Source: Tetragonia tetragonoides (lineage: Eukaryota; Streptophyta; Magnoliopsida; Caryophyllales; Aizoaceae). Taken from it: a stretch of 64,000 nucleotides of DNA. The translations under genes and the position numbers were made by a program. The stretch is taken from NCBI GenBank assembly GCA_038025085.1, contig CM076139.1, forward strand, positions 49,270,807 through 49,334,806, read 5' to 3'. The notes beneath the pieces were generated by a model. The model had not been told where the DNA came from, ran no database searches, and was given only the letters and a program-made list of their open reading frames with translations. Positions within the stretch are counted from its first letter, which is position 1. The number at the start of each line of letters is the position of its first letter. Of the stretch, positions 28,568 to 39,904 are shown one piece after another.

Positions 28568-31500
28568 ATGGAAGCTCATAGAAAAAGATCGTCATCATTA
28601 AGAAGAAAACCCCTTGCCGATTGCACAAATACCGTCGCCAATACTCGCCAGAACTCTCAATCAATACCGCCGGCGAAGAATTCAATAGTAGCCGGAACCC
28701 TAATTAAACCCCCGAAATCCTCAATCTCCGCCGTCACAACCACCGTCGCAAACCCTAAAACCACCACTGCTACTACTACCACCCCCACCAATAACAGTAG
28801 CTCCGTCAAATCGCATACTAGTACTGGGTCTAATGTTTCCCCTGATGCCCCAAGTGTTCCGTCGGATCCCATCGTTACATCCGGTATAATCTCTTTGTCT
28901 CTCCTCTCTATAGTTCTCTCTCCTTATGTATCTGTGTGGCTTTTTGTGAGTATTTGTGATTTTGATGAATTTGGGTGAAAGTTGAAACCCTAATTTTAAA
29001 TTCGTTGAATTATAGCTTATTGTGGTGTTAAACGATATTGGGACTGTTGTTTTAGTGCTAAAATGAGTTTCCAGGTCAATTTGCTACTTGTTGTTTGTTA
29101 ATTGTCATTTTATTTAGCTGAGCTATTCTGGAGCTGGGTTTATTTTCTAATTATGAAATGAATAGGAAATTCTGGTGCTTCTGGGACTTGGCTTCTGTGT
29201 GTGTTGGTGTGTAATTTTGGTGAGTTTGGGGGGTTTGTTTGAATTTGGTTGAAAATTGAAACCCTAAGTTTGATTTTGTTGAATTTTAGCTTGCGGTGCT
29301 GTTAGGACATATATTGGATTGTTGTTTTAGTGTTAAAATGAGTTTCCGGGTTCAATTTGCTATTTGCTGCTCAGTGGTGTTGATTATGTTAGCTGAGGGT
29401 GAGCTGAGGGTGAGCTGAGCTATTCTGGAGGTGGGTTTCATTTGGAAATACTAATGAATAGGAAATACTGGTGCTGCTGGGGGTTGGCTTTTGTGTAAAT
29501 TGTTTGACAGGTCTATTTTGATTTCATTGAATTTTAGCTTGTGGTGCTGATAAGTGATAAGAGATGTATTGGACTGTTGTTCTAGTGATGAAATTAGTTT
29601 ATGGATTCAGTGTGCTAGTTGATATTCAGTGGTGTTGCTTTTCTTTGCTGAGCTGAGCTATTCTAGAGGTGGGTTTATTTTTGGAAATATGATATGAATA
29701 GAAATTCCGGTATTTGGGCTTGGCTTCTTTGTCTCGTCGTCTGGTACGGTTAATTTTTGGGTTTGGGGTGTCATAGTGTCATGGAGTATCGATTTATGAA
29801 ACATGGGTGCTTTGACAGGGAATGATGAGAAAAAATGATTTAGGAGTGGGAAGAATGGGCAGTGATGTGGAGTTTTAGCTTGTGATGGCATGCTATTAAG
29901 AGAGATAATGGGTTCAGAATTGAGTGTGCTGAAGTGGTTTTCGAACACATACAACTTTTTGCTTGACGGTGTTCTGTTGTTAGGTGAGCTGTTCTGGACT
30001 TCTGGCTGTGGGTTTATTTACTCATGAGTAGAAAATTCTTGGTGGTGCTTGGACTTGGCTACTGTGTATATTTATCTGAGAGGGTTATTTTGTTGTTTTT
30101 GTTTCCATGCTTATGGTCCATTTGGAGTGTTCTAGTGTGTTGAAGTGATTTACTGGTTTCGATTGTGGTACTGTTTGTCGAGTAAATGTGTAGATTGTCT
30201 TAGATGAGCTGTTCTGGATGTGGGTTTTATCGGCTTATATGAAATGAGTCAAAATCCCGGGGCTGCCTTGGTTTCTGTTTATCGTCGTTTGGCACAGCTA
30301 TTTTGTGCATTTTTGTTTGCATGCTTAGTGTCCAATTTGGAGTGTCCTAGTATCATACTATCATGTCATGTTATCATGTTTAATGATCAAACATTGGTAA
30401 TTTGGTACTACGATGTGAAATGACGAGTTGAAGGACACAGGAATATTCAACCAGATTGGTGCCAGGACTGCACTTCTCTTCATGAATCGAAGCGGTTGCT
30501 TTGTCATGGATTTTTGTAATTTGTTTGTGTTACTAATTTGGATGTGCTGGAGCTCGAAATACCAAAGTGTGTGTTGGATTGTTCTGGCTCCAGGTTGTAT
30601 ATTTAGAGCTTAAGCGTGGAGCTTTTTGAATGCTCCGAAGTGAACTTGTGTGGGTTTGAACTTCTAATGTCATAATTAAGGCTAAGAAGCCTAAAGAAGA
30701 GGAGATACCTGTTTTGAGATTTAGAGTTTAAGTTTAGAGTTTCAGTTTAGAGTTTCAGTAAAAGCTCCTGATATTAAATATCTTTACCCCTATGTTCAGG
30801 TTGTCTTGGCCTCATTGTCTGGTTTCTTTTTTACCTTCTTTTATAGTACCTGTTTTACGCTTAAATCTGTTTGATATATCTAAAAATATGTCATCTTCAA
30901 GAAGGCATGTTTGTTGAATACTACCTGTGGCTTCTTATATAAAGCTCTTTCACTGTCAAGCGTGAAGACTGAATTGCTGATGTACAGGGGAAAGGATAGC
31001 GTCTGATTTCATCTAAAAGAACCTGATGCTTGCCCCCATTAAGTATTTAAGTTCTAATGATTTCTCTTGGGTTATATTCGTCTGTTAAATGTTACCTACT
31101 TGAGTGTTTGAATGAGTGAACTAAGCCAATAGCTCGCCTTTTCTTTGTCATCTCTCTAGATCACCTTTACCAAATGAAAGTCTTGTGTTCCTTGTTCTTG
31201 GATGTGGCTTCATGTGTAGTTGTACAAGCACAGAGTAAATAAATTTCTATTTCATGGTAGATTGCTTCCCTCTTACAAAAGCTTTGTTCAATTAAGAATG
31301 AGCAAGAATTTAAATACAAGAAGTTTATTAATCATGCCAATAAGCTAGTTTGAATTAGTCTCACAGGTGGGGTTGACTGCTAAACTATGCTTTGTGCCTT
31401 CATTCTTACCATAGGTGTTGTTATCATAAGGAAATTTCATGACTCCATGTATGCATTACGATTTCATCCCACTAGGTTTATGTAAGTTGAATAAAGCCAG

Positions 31501-34095
31501 TGGTCTATGTTATCGTATAGTAGCTAGTTTCTTTCCCGAAGAGTTGTATGTTTACTGATTCTTTTTTATTAGATCACCTTCAAGATGGCAGAGATCTTAG
31601 GAAACTCGGACCTCCTGCAACTCACAGTCAAAGGGAAGACGCTCAAACACGGAAGGATAAGGGAAAGATGGTACTCGAGACTCCAAGCATTCAGATAACT
31701 AAGCCATTGACACATCGGACGCTACAGATCTCATCGTCTGCTGCTTCTGGTAATGCTCAACCATCCAGACCTGCTGCAGTTCAGAGTCAAAAAACGGATG
31801 CACAAACCAGGAAGGATAAGGGAAAGATGGTACTAAAGACCCCAATCATTCAGAAAACTAACCCATTGCCACGTCAGACACGACAGATATCATCTTCTGC
31901 TGCTACTGGTAATGATCATCCATCCAGACCTGCTACTGCTGCAGTTCAGAGTCAAAAGACGGATGCACAAATCAGGAAGGAGAAGGGAAAGATGGTACTA
32001 GAGACTCCTATAATTGAGATAACTCAGCCATTGACACGTCAGACACTACAGATATCATCATCTGCTGCTTCTGGTAGTTGTCATCCATCCAGACCTGCTG
32101 CAGTTCAAAGTCTAAAAACAGATGCACAAGCCTGCAAGGATAAAGGAAATATGGTTTTAGAGACTCCCCACAATGAGGCATCTGATCCCATGACGCCTCT
32201 TGCTGCTCCCTCGATATCATCTTCTTCTGCCTCTGGTAATGATCATATCTTACATCCCCCCCCAAAAAAAAAAAAAAAATAAATAAGAGGAAAGAAAGAG
32301 ACAAAAGGATTATACATAAAAGATTGTGGACTAACCCAATCACACCGAATAACATTAATGTCATGATGAGAGGAATTTGGTTCCTGCGGCTGGTAACTTA
32401 TGCTATTGTCAGTTGGAAATCCTGACTGATGCTATGCCACCGTATGTGTTTGATGGTGCAAAGATCATGTTACCTCTTTTCTTTCAAGTTACAGACAGCA
32501 TTTTGTATTCTGATTCTTGTCTGTATTGGCAATAAGCATCAATTTCCTACGAGCCTCAATAGCTATGTCTGAATGTCTGAGAGGATAATATAAGATTAGA
32601 TCTTCAAAAGAACTAAATTATATATCATGATCTAGACAGAGCGTTTGACTTATCCATCTAGCTTCCTTTCTTTTCCTGCTACATAATATTGTTTATTTGG
32701 TCTGCTCAGAAATAAGGGACTTACATTTTCTGTTTGTTAAGGTACTCATCAGCAAGAAAGACCCGACTTTCTAACAGTTTATAATCAAAGAAGATCCCCA
32801 CGAAGAAGAAAGCATGCGCCTGGAACGGCTGATTTATATCTGAGCTGCCCTCCTGACAAACGGATGAAGAAAAAGGGGTAATAAAGAGTCTCTCCCTGTT
32901 CTTCATTAAATCTTGTTCCACACTTGGTAGCCTTAAACGGGACTGACTGCAGCAGTATAACGAATATGTGCTAAAATTATTTCGTCGTTCTTCCTTTGTG
33001 AGAGGCTCTTACCTTTATATTGTTGCATCTACTGCTGATGATATAGTGGCAATAGGGCTAACAACACTTGATCCGACCCGACAACTCGGCACGAGCCTAG
33101 TTTGACCCGAACACGATCCGTTTATAGAGTTTGGTATGAAAAGTGTTTTCTTGTCATTTGACATCATTTTTTGTGTTTAACCACTGACTCAAAATTCAAC
33201 CAGAAACCCAGCCTTTTTATCCTGAATTGCCAGGCCTAGGTAGCAAAGTTAGTATTTTATGGTACTCAACTGAATTTGTCTTCTGACGAGCAAAAAAAAA
33301 ACTGAATTTGTCTTCTATTTGGGGGATAGCAAGGCTAAATGATTGCAATATCTGAAATGCTGGTATTATTGTGTCATCACTATGTCAGCTCCTGTGTGTC
33401 TATAACCGTTTTTGGCTGTGTAATGTCATAATTTCTGTTTTATCTACAGGGTGGAACTTTATGAAGATGCAACTGATAAGCAATCTGGGTCATATACAGA
33501 CCCTCTTCCAGTTCATAAGAAGGTGTGTTGGAAGTCAGTTGTGAAATACGAGTATCATTTTTCAATTTTCCACTCTGTATGAGCTAAGTTGGATCTCCAT
33601 ATTATCATATAGCTTTCTGTTTTCTTAATTGACTACATGGGTTGGCCTCTTTTTATCCTCTGAAGCAAAGGTTTTCTATTATTTTCTTTCTTCACAACCC
33701 CTAATAATCTCACCTTTATTGGGCTGTGTATGATTGATTTGCTGAGTGTTTAAATGTGAGACTGTGTCTAATTAGAATGTCCTACTTTGGCTGGACTGTA
33801 TTTGAAGTTCAGTCAGTGTGTCTAAGCGAAAAAGTTAATCTGCTTACATTAACTCATTCAATTGTCTGTGTATGAATAAATACAAGATGAGATTTAAACA
33901 ATTAACAGTTTAAGGTAAACCTGCTTAACTCCTTTCTACTTCCGTATCTATCTGCAGAAGCGGTCTCGCAAGAAGGATGATGGTTCTATGCATGCTATGC
34001 CCCAAGATGAGGTAGAAAGGCTTAGATCGTATTACGCTGACATTGATGCATTTGAACTCCCGGAGGAAGTTGCCTCTGATAGTGACTTAGATTGA
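28568..34095 (+). CDS. Sororin-like cohesin regulator, five coding exons
   Basis: Exons 28568-28883, 31573-32235, 32742-32877, 33450-33522 and 33958-34095 keep phase and give 441 residues. The N-terminus is basic (MEAHRKRSSSLRRKPLADCT), the middle low-complexity Ser/Thr/Pro, exon 3 encodes RRSPRRRKHAPGTADLYLS and the C-terminus is acidic, YYADIDAFELPEEVASDSD. A short acidic C-terminal motif around DAFEL, with an RRSPR site in a basic, disordered protein, fits sororin (CDCA5), which protects chromatid cohesion from WAPL in the nucleus. The gene's place near BTB and HLH genes matches my memory of the Arabidopsis sororin locus. Exon 2 carries four tandem 53-55-residue repeats. Intron 1 is 2.7 kb with its own decayed repeats. 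I am sure this is a gene and moderately sure of the name. Confidence 0.7.
28980..30290 (+). repeat. Decayed tandem repeats in sororin-like intron 1
   Basis: Roughly five diverged units of 230-330 bp share an ordered set of words: GTTGAATTTTAGCTTGTGGTG, GATTGTTGTTTTAGTG, GAGCTGTTCTGG then TGGGTTTATTT, and GGTGCT then TTGGCTTCTGTG. Approximate unit starts are 28980, 29230, 29505, 29740 and 30075. The similarity falls in later units. Confidence 0.65.
31590..32235 (+). repeat. Four in-frame 159-165-bp repeats in sororin-like exon 2
   Basis: Each unit encodes a variant of DAQTRKDKGKMVLETP, then a QTLQISSSAASG-like end. Unit ends fall at 31749, 31908, 32073 and 32235, that is steps of 53, 55 and 54 codons, with no frame break. 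Every unit ends CTG followed by GT; in unit 4 this is the actual intron donor, in units 1-3 it is read as coding. Confidence 0.9.
33047..33240. mobile_element. hAT-like MITE remnant in intron 3 of the sororin-like gene
   Basis: The segment begins TAGTGGCAATAGGG and ends TTGCCAGGCCTA, with ACCCGAC-type motifs inside. It resembles the clean hAT-type MITE at 38019-38248. No 8-bp target duplication remains. Confidence 0.4.
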
Positions 34096-34318
34096 AAGGA
34101 TGAGCTAATGGTTTTTAAGTTTTAACCCACCAAGTTTTGTTGTACAGCCACTTGTGTAAGTAGCTATCAGCACCTAACTGAAATTATGGAGTATAGATCA
34201 GTGTAATGTCTCGCGGTATATATTGCTGAAATATGTTAATACTATACCTCAACCCCTGAAACAATGACCCTGTCCATGATGTAGTATACCTTTCCTCCCA
34301 TAAATTGATGCTTCGTAT

Positions 34319-34404
34319 TGCCAAGGTAACAATCACTCCTTCCAAGGCAAATGCTACTTCTACTCGAGGCATTTGCTTTGGAAAGAGTGATGATTACCTT
34401 GGCA
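34319..34404. ncRNA. miRNA-precursor-like foldback
   Basis: Two 36-bp arms (34319-34354 and 34369-34404) are inverted repeats with four mismatches around a 14-nt loop. The left arm starts TGCCAAGGTAACAATCACTC; the right arm starts GCATTTGCTTTGGAAAGAG. It lies about 220 bp past the stop codon of the sororin-like gene, so it may be in or near its 3' UTR. I do not recognise a known miRNA. It could equally be a young inverted duplication or a tiny MITE. Confidence 0.35.
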
Positions 34405-34788
34405 CGATCGCTCCACCATAGTGTTCATCTATACATGATGAGTTGGATTAAGTTTCAAACATTTGATGAGGCCCGGGATGAACATTCACAACTGTTAATA
34501 GTGAATGAATTTTGATCATCAGTCTTTTGGCCAGAAAATACCATTGCTACCTTACTAATTGAAGAAGCATTTTGAGTTAGCTATGAAGAAAATTGCTAAT
34601 GTTGATCTACTAATTTACCAAACGCTTTTTACAAAGCCTGCTAATGCAATTAGTAATATGGTAACTCTTTTCTGTTAACTTCCAAACAAAGACATACAAT
34701 TGATAGGAAGTCACCTAAATGACTAAACCTCACGAACCGAGGACAAAGTTTCTAATCACTTGGACATTTCTTACTTATTCTCTGGAAC

Positions 34789-35776
34789 CGCCGAATTGCC
34801 AGATGGGTATATTTAATAACCCTCTTTCACCACATTGGTATATTTAAAAATTCCGGCGCCAAATGGGTGTATAAAATTGACATTTTTGCGCAAATGGGTC
34901 CAAAATCTCGCCGCCGGCGACTAAATTAATTTTAAAGAAAATCATGATTTTTCTGTTTTTTTTCTAGATTCTTCAGTTTCTTAAAACTAATTACTTTTCT
35001 TTATTCTTCTGTTTTTTATTACTCTGTTTTTCTGTCCCTTATTTTGATCGAATAGAAATGTTGAAGTTTCCATACACGATAAGGGCGGCAAATGAAAAAT
35101 CAAGACATTTTCCACATCATGTTCTCCACCTCAATCGTCTCCGTTATTGGTTACGCCGGTCGCCAACTCAGCGACTTCTTTTCGCATCTTTCCCTACCCT
35201 CTTTCCTTCCCTTTTATGTTATTTTGATTAAACATTAAATATTAGGGTTATTACAATTGGGTTGAGTGTATGTGAAACGATTGAGTGCTTTGCTGCTCTA
35301 AATGCCACAATCTCCAATAGAATATATGATACACAAAGGGTCGCATTTGAGTGAATTTGGCCACATAAATAATGAGACTTGCTGTGAAGTGAGAGAAAAG
35401 GAATCCACAGGATCAATTTATATAGAATGTGTCCACATAATTTAGAGTTATCTTCAACTTTTGTGGGTGATATAACTGCCATTGAAGCACGGGAAGGGAG
35501 GGAGAGAGGGGAAGAAGATGAATGTAGAATAGGAGGAAGAAAAAGGGAAACAATAAACTTGGCAATCAAGAGAGAGGAAAAATAAAATAGTTAAAGAAAA
35601 TAAGAAAATTCTGAAAATGATTTTTTTTTTTTTTTTCAATTTTAGTTGCCGGCGGCGAGATTTTGGACTCATATGCGCTGAAGTGTCAATTTATATACCT
35701 ATCTGGCACCGGAGATTTTAAATATACCCATATGGTGAAAGGGGGTCAATAAATATACCCATCTGGCAATTCGGCG
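34789..35776. mobile_element. Mutator-like element with long terminal inverted repeats
   Basis: A 988-bp element whose ends are inverted repeats of about 130-140 bp, starting CGCCGAATTGCCAGATGGGT and ending in the CTCGCCGCCGGC block. Long TIRs are typical of Mutator-like elements. It has no transposase. The inside is T-rich with a weak minus-strand open frame at 35228-35569 that I do not accept as a gene. No clear 9-bp duplication remains. Confidence 0.75.
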
Positions 35777-35825
35777 TATGTAGAACTAAGAGAGAAAAGG
35801 GTATATATCATTTCAAGGTGGATAA

Positions 35826-35965
35826 GGATCCTCACCAATACACTATTTTTAGCATTTACGCATTACAGTTGTGGATGCACGACACATCGATGTAATTTAA
35901 CATGCGTCCATCATCACAAATGTAATAAATAAATGCAGAAAATAGTATAGGGAAGAAAATCATCA
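35826..35965. mobile_element. Decayed second copy of the 5.5-kb Mutator-like MITE
   Basis: The left half GGATCCTCACCAATACAC and CGCATTACAGTTGTGGATGC match the element at 5508-5696. The right half AATGCAGAAAATAGTATAGG is its eroded partner. The target duplication is not recognisable. Confidence 0.6.
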
Positions 35966-36408
35966 TCCTACTTGTATTTTTATACCAAGTTAATAACTTA
36001 AAGTGATTTGATCCTACACCTTTTCCTGCCAATCCATAGTCATATACTCCCTTGATCTTCCATTTTTGGTATTGATGATTTTGCGCTTTTTTTTTCTTTT
36101 TTTTTTTTTTTTTTTTGGCATATTGGAACTTGGAAGTACTTGATGGACTGATTTTCGGTGCAACAGAATTAACTAATTTACTAATCATGATCACTATTCA
36201 CTCTATTAGCATCTTTTCGTACGTTGATTATCTTAATAAAATGGATTAAAATAATTAAATTAAAGAAATGAAAAGCAAAAAAACTGATCCCAAAGCAGAC
36301 CTCTTTTTTGCAAAAACCGGGTTCAGTTCAGTTCACCGTTGTTCACCCTCCCTCTGACTCTGACAATCCCAGGCTTTGGCAAACAAAAACCACCGGCCAT
36401 GCCCACAG

Positions 36409-36414
36409 CACGTG
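36409..36414 (+). promoter_or_regulatory. G-box in HIG1-gene upstream region
   Basis: CACGTG in the context GCACGTGAC lies about 250 bp upstream of the TATA box of the HIG1-domain gene. It is a bHLH/bZIP recognition core by general knowledge; function here is not shown. Confidence 0.3.
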
Positions 36415-36662
36415 ACCCATAATCTCACTTCACTCTTTTCATTGTTGATAAAGTTTGGGCCCAGCAACACAAAAAACCCCTTGAAAGTTGAAAACCACAC
36501 CAAAGTGAATCCTAAAGCCACTGGTTTTCCCACAAAACTGGCTAAAATAAAATACCTACACTTTGTCTCTTTTGTAAACCAAAAATGAGTTTCATCCAAA
36601 ACAAAACCCAGGGGCCATAAAAAAAACATAAACCACTTATAGATAAACTCACCATTCAACTC

Positions 36663-36670
36663 TATAAATA
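36663..36670 (+). promoter_or_regulatory. TATA box of the HIG1-domain gene
   Basis: TATAAATA in CTCTATAAATACC lies 81 bp before the ATG at 36751, a good distance for a 50-base leader. Confidence 0.65.
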
Positions 36671-36750
36671 CCTAACGTTTCTTCTTCATTTACATCATCA
36701 CCACACAATCAATTTGAACTTTTTGCAAAACAAATAGCAAGGAAAAATTA

Positions 36751-37453
36751 TGGATGCCTTGCAATCTTGGGTTTCTGAGCACAAACTTACTAGCATTGGT
36801 AAGCATCAATTAGTAGTGTATGATTAGGCATAATGAATAACTAGTTTGAGGTTATTATATAATGAGTTTTATGTGTTATATATGAATGAAGACGTCTCAT
36901 ATGAGTTTTTGTGATAATTATATGCAGGAACATTTTGGGCAACAGCGGTTGGAGCGTCATTAGCTTATAATTCACGCTCAAGATCATCCCCACTTAAGCC
37001 AAGCCTCAAGCTCATTCATGCTAGGTAAGGTTCTTGCTATGTATGAAACTTTTTTTTTAAAGACAAATGAATATATGTTGGTTATTGGTATAAAAAATTC
37101 TCGTGTAAAACCGTTTTCTATTAATATAATCAAAAGTAGTAATACTTTCTTTAATTTTTATTTGAAATGTAATATTTTTTTTGATACTTTCTTATTCAAA
37201 ACTAACATCCTTTGATGATCAAAATTCCAAAAAAATAAATAAAAATCACAGTATGTTATCCTAACAAAAATCCAATTGTTTTAGTTAGAGTTTTGAAGAT
37301 TATCTATCCCATATGGGAAATTAAATAACAAGATATTGATGTTCTGACAGGATGCATGCACAAGCCTTGACATTGGCGGTGTTATCAGGCGCAGCAGCTT
37401 ATCACTACTATGAGAAGCGCACTGAAGAGCAGTCCCAAGCCTCAACTAACTGA
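36751..37453 (+). CDS. HIG1-domain (hypoxia-induced) small mitochondrial protein
   Basis: Exons 36751-36799, 36928-37024 and 37351-37453 join to 82 residues. After the N-terminal MDALQSWVSEHKL come a first hydrophobic helix (TFWATAVGASLAY), the conserved loop PLKPSLKLIHARMHAQALT and a second helix (LAVLSGAAAYHYY), then a charged tail. The two-helix hairpin with KxxxxxIHARxHAQ is the HIG1 domain of plant hypoxia-responsive family proteins. These are inner-membrane mitochondrial proteins; relatives in yeast and animals (Rcf1/HIGD) associate with cytochrome oxidase supercomplexes. The length is normal for plant members. A TATA box lies upstream and a G-box further out. It sits between the sororin-like and BTB genes, all on the plus strand. 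Confidence 0.88.
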
Positions 37454-38018
37454 CGACCGATGATGACGATAAATTTTGCTAGATTTAGCAAAACAATAAC
37501 CTTGGCCTGGCCTCAACACATACTTCCTAAATTAAACTCTAGTAATTTTGATTAGAGAAATCAACTTTTTGAGATTTGAGTTATAATATATAGGTAGTGT
37601 ACTAAATGTTGAGGTCTGAAATTGTTCATTCGTTTAATTTTCTTTTCGTTCTGTTATGTTCCATTTCGTTATGTACTAGGTTATGAATATGTTAGGTGTA
37701 ATGGGTGATGTGATGTACCAAATACATCTAACTATGTATGTAACTATGCTGTTAATTTATCAAAATAAAACTTTTTGTTGCGTATTGATGTGTATTTTGG
37801 TATATGCATTTTTACTAAATTTAAGCAATAAACATCTACAACAAGCAACCTTTATTTTACTAATAACTAACTTCGTCTCAACAAAAGTTACGATATTACT
37901 GTCTTATACAATTTTTTTTGGAATTATATTAATTAATTTTATGATAAAGCAACAAAATTAATTGCAAATATATATGACGGAACATAAATACACATAAGTT
38001 TGACAAGGATCCTCTAGG

Positions 38019-38248
38019 TAGGCCTGGCAATAACAAACCTCGCCTGATAATTCGACTGAACCCGACCTGAAGTATTGAGATAAATTCGAACCTGACCATG
38101 ACTCAAATTTGACATGATTCTATTTTTCACATAAAATGTCATTTTTTTTATATCATTTTACATTATTTTTTATGATTTTTACTACTAACCCGAAATTGAC
38201 CCGATGAATAACTTGAACTTGGCCTGCTAACCCGACTTGCTAGGCATA
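38019..38248. mobile_element. hAT-type MITE with 8-bp target duplication
   Basis: A 230-bp element with ends TAGGCCTGGCAA and (inverted) TATGCCTAGCAA, flanked by exact 8-bp repeats CCTCTAGG (38011-38018, 38249-38256), the hAT hallmark. Inside are several ACCCGAC-like words. Another hAT-like segment without a clear second end follows at about 38285-38460. Confidence 0.85.
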
Positions 38249-38459
38249 CCTCTAGGCTCTAGGGGCCCTAGGCAACCGTATTGCTGACATTAGGGCTGTG
38301 CCCCGATCCAAAACCTGGACCGGAATATTCAAAAGAGAGAACCGGAGAACGGACAGACTAGTTCCGGTCCAAAACTGAGCAATCATTTGGTGTGCAAGAA
38401 CCTGTCCAACCCGCGGGCTACTCGGTCCGGAGACCGGTTCTTTTCCGCGGGCTTTAGTA

Positions 38460-39904
38460 GGTTTGGTGGGCCTTTTTGTTTCAGCTCTGATGTCATTCGT
38501 TGGAGTGACTAGGCTTTAATCTTGGATCCCGGACGAAATTGAGCCCGTTACCTATGCCATGGGCCTAAATGGTTAGATGTTTAGTTATTAGGCACACGGC
38601 CAATCATTTTGGGGTGACAAAAAATCATCTTGAAAATTTAATTTTCTAATGTCAATTGTCACATTTAGAAGCTTCACCCCCAATGTTATCAACCTACTCT
38701 TTCTAACCATATTGATAGTTAGTACTCCATACTTTATTCTAATGGTCCATACCATTGACTTTATGTTTTCTATCGTAATAAAGTTATATAAGTGAAAAAT
38801 CGGTCAAAATAAAATTGTCTTAATTTCTATATAATTAAGAAACGTAAATATCAATATGGAACAGAGGATCCCCTTTTGGAATAAGACTCGTAAGGGTAAA
38901 GGGAGAAGGATTCCTCCTAGTAAAATCATTTTTGGATCTAAATTCCAACTTTATCCGTCAAAAATATCACCAAAGTTGTGCGTTCAAAGATTGTTCATTT
39001 GCTCAATTAGGATCGTGTGTGATAATAGTTGGCTTGCAAAAGCAAAGGAATCAGTGAATCACGTCAAATTGCGAATTGTGATTACTGATGATTAGACGTG
39101 CTATCCTTAACTCATATTGGCTGTTGTAAGGTTGGAAAGTCCCTTTCTCCTCCTAACTTCATGATTCTCCTCTAAGTTATTTTAAACCTTTCAAAAGCCA
39201 GTTTGTACACACAGAATATTGTCACCAACTTCTCTATGATAATGTAATGACTATAATACCCCGTAATCAACAACAAGCATTTACAATAATTATTATCATT
39301 CATTTTTTTTTCAGGTTGTTGAACCTGTGAGGATATGAATTTATATTCATTTAAAAGTTATATGCTTCCTAAATAATAGAATGTCATGTTGTTTCTAATT
39401 TTAAAAATAAGTTTTTATCTTCTTAAGAAATCAGAATCGGTCTTTTATCACCCAATTTAGCCCCGAGAATTGAAATTGGTTGAATCGATTTCCGTTTCAA
39501 AACCATCGATTCTAATTACAATATTGGGTACCCGGATTTTCTACTCACCCCTAATATCTACATGTCAAAAGAGATGTTTTCATAATACAAGGCCAATTTA
39601 GTATTTTCTTAGACATGTAGCTATAATGACATATACCCCCAAAGAGAGCAATAATTAAAATCGTTTATTTAATAATCAGTTTGTCAACTTTAATTATCAA
39701 AACATAGGTGCAACAAACTCTTTATCTAAACAATTAAGTAAGCTAAGGGAACTTGCTTAAAGTAGTGCATGGTTGTAACATGAAATTGACGTGAAACATC
39801 AAAAACAACTTACATATATAATCATTTATACATTTATATAATCATTATATTCTTCATCTTCTTCTTCCTCTCAATCTCTTTCCTTTTTCCTGATCATCTC
39901 AAAA
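38460..39904. other. Gene-free stretch and BTB promoter
   Basis: No coding signal. A TATA-like TATATAA at 39835-39841 lies about 65 bp before the BTB gene ATG. Confidence 0.45.

Noticed and set aside
34789..35776. Minus-strand frames at 35228-35672 as a gene
   Set aside because: They lie within a long-TIR element and are hydrophobic low-complexity translations of A/T-rich sequence.
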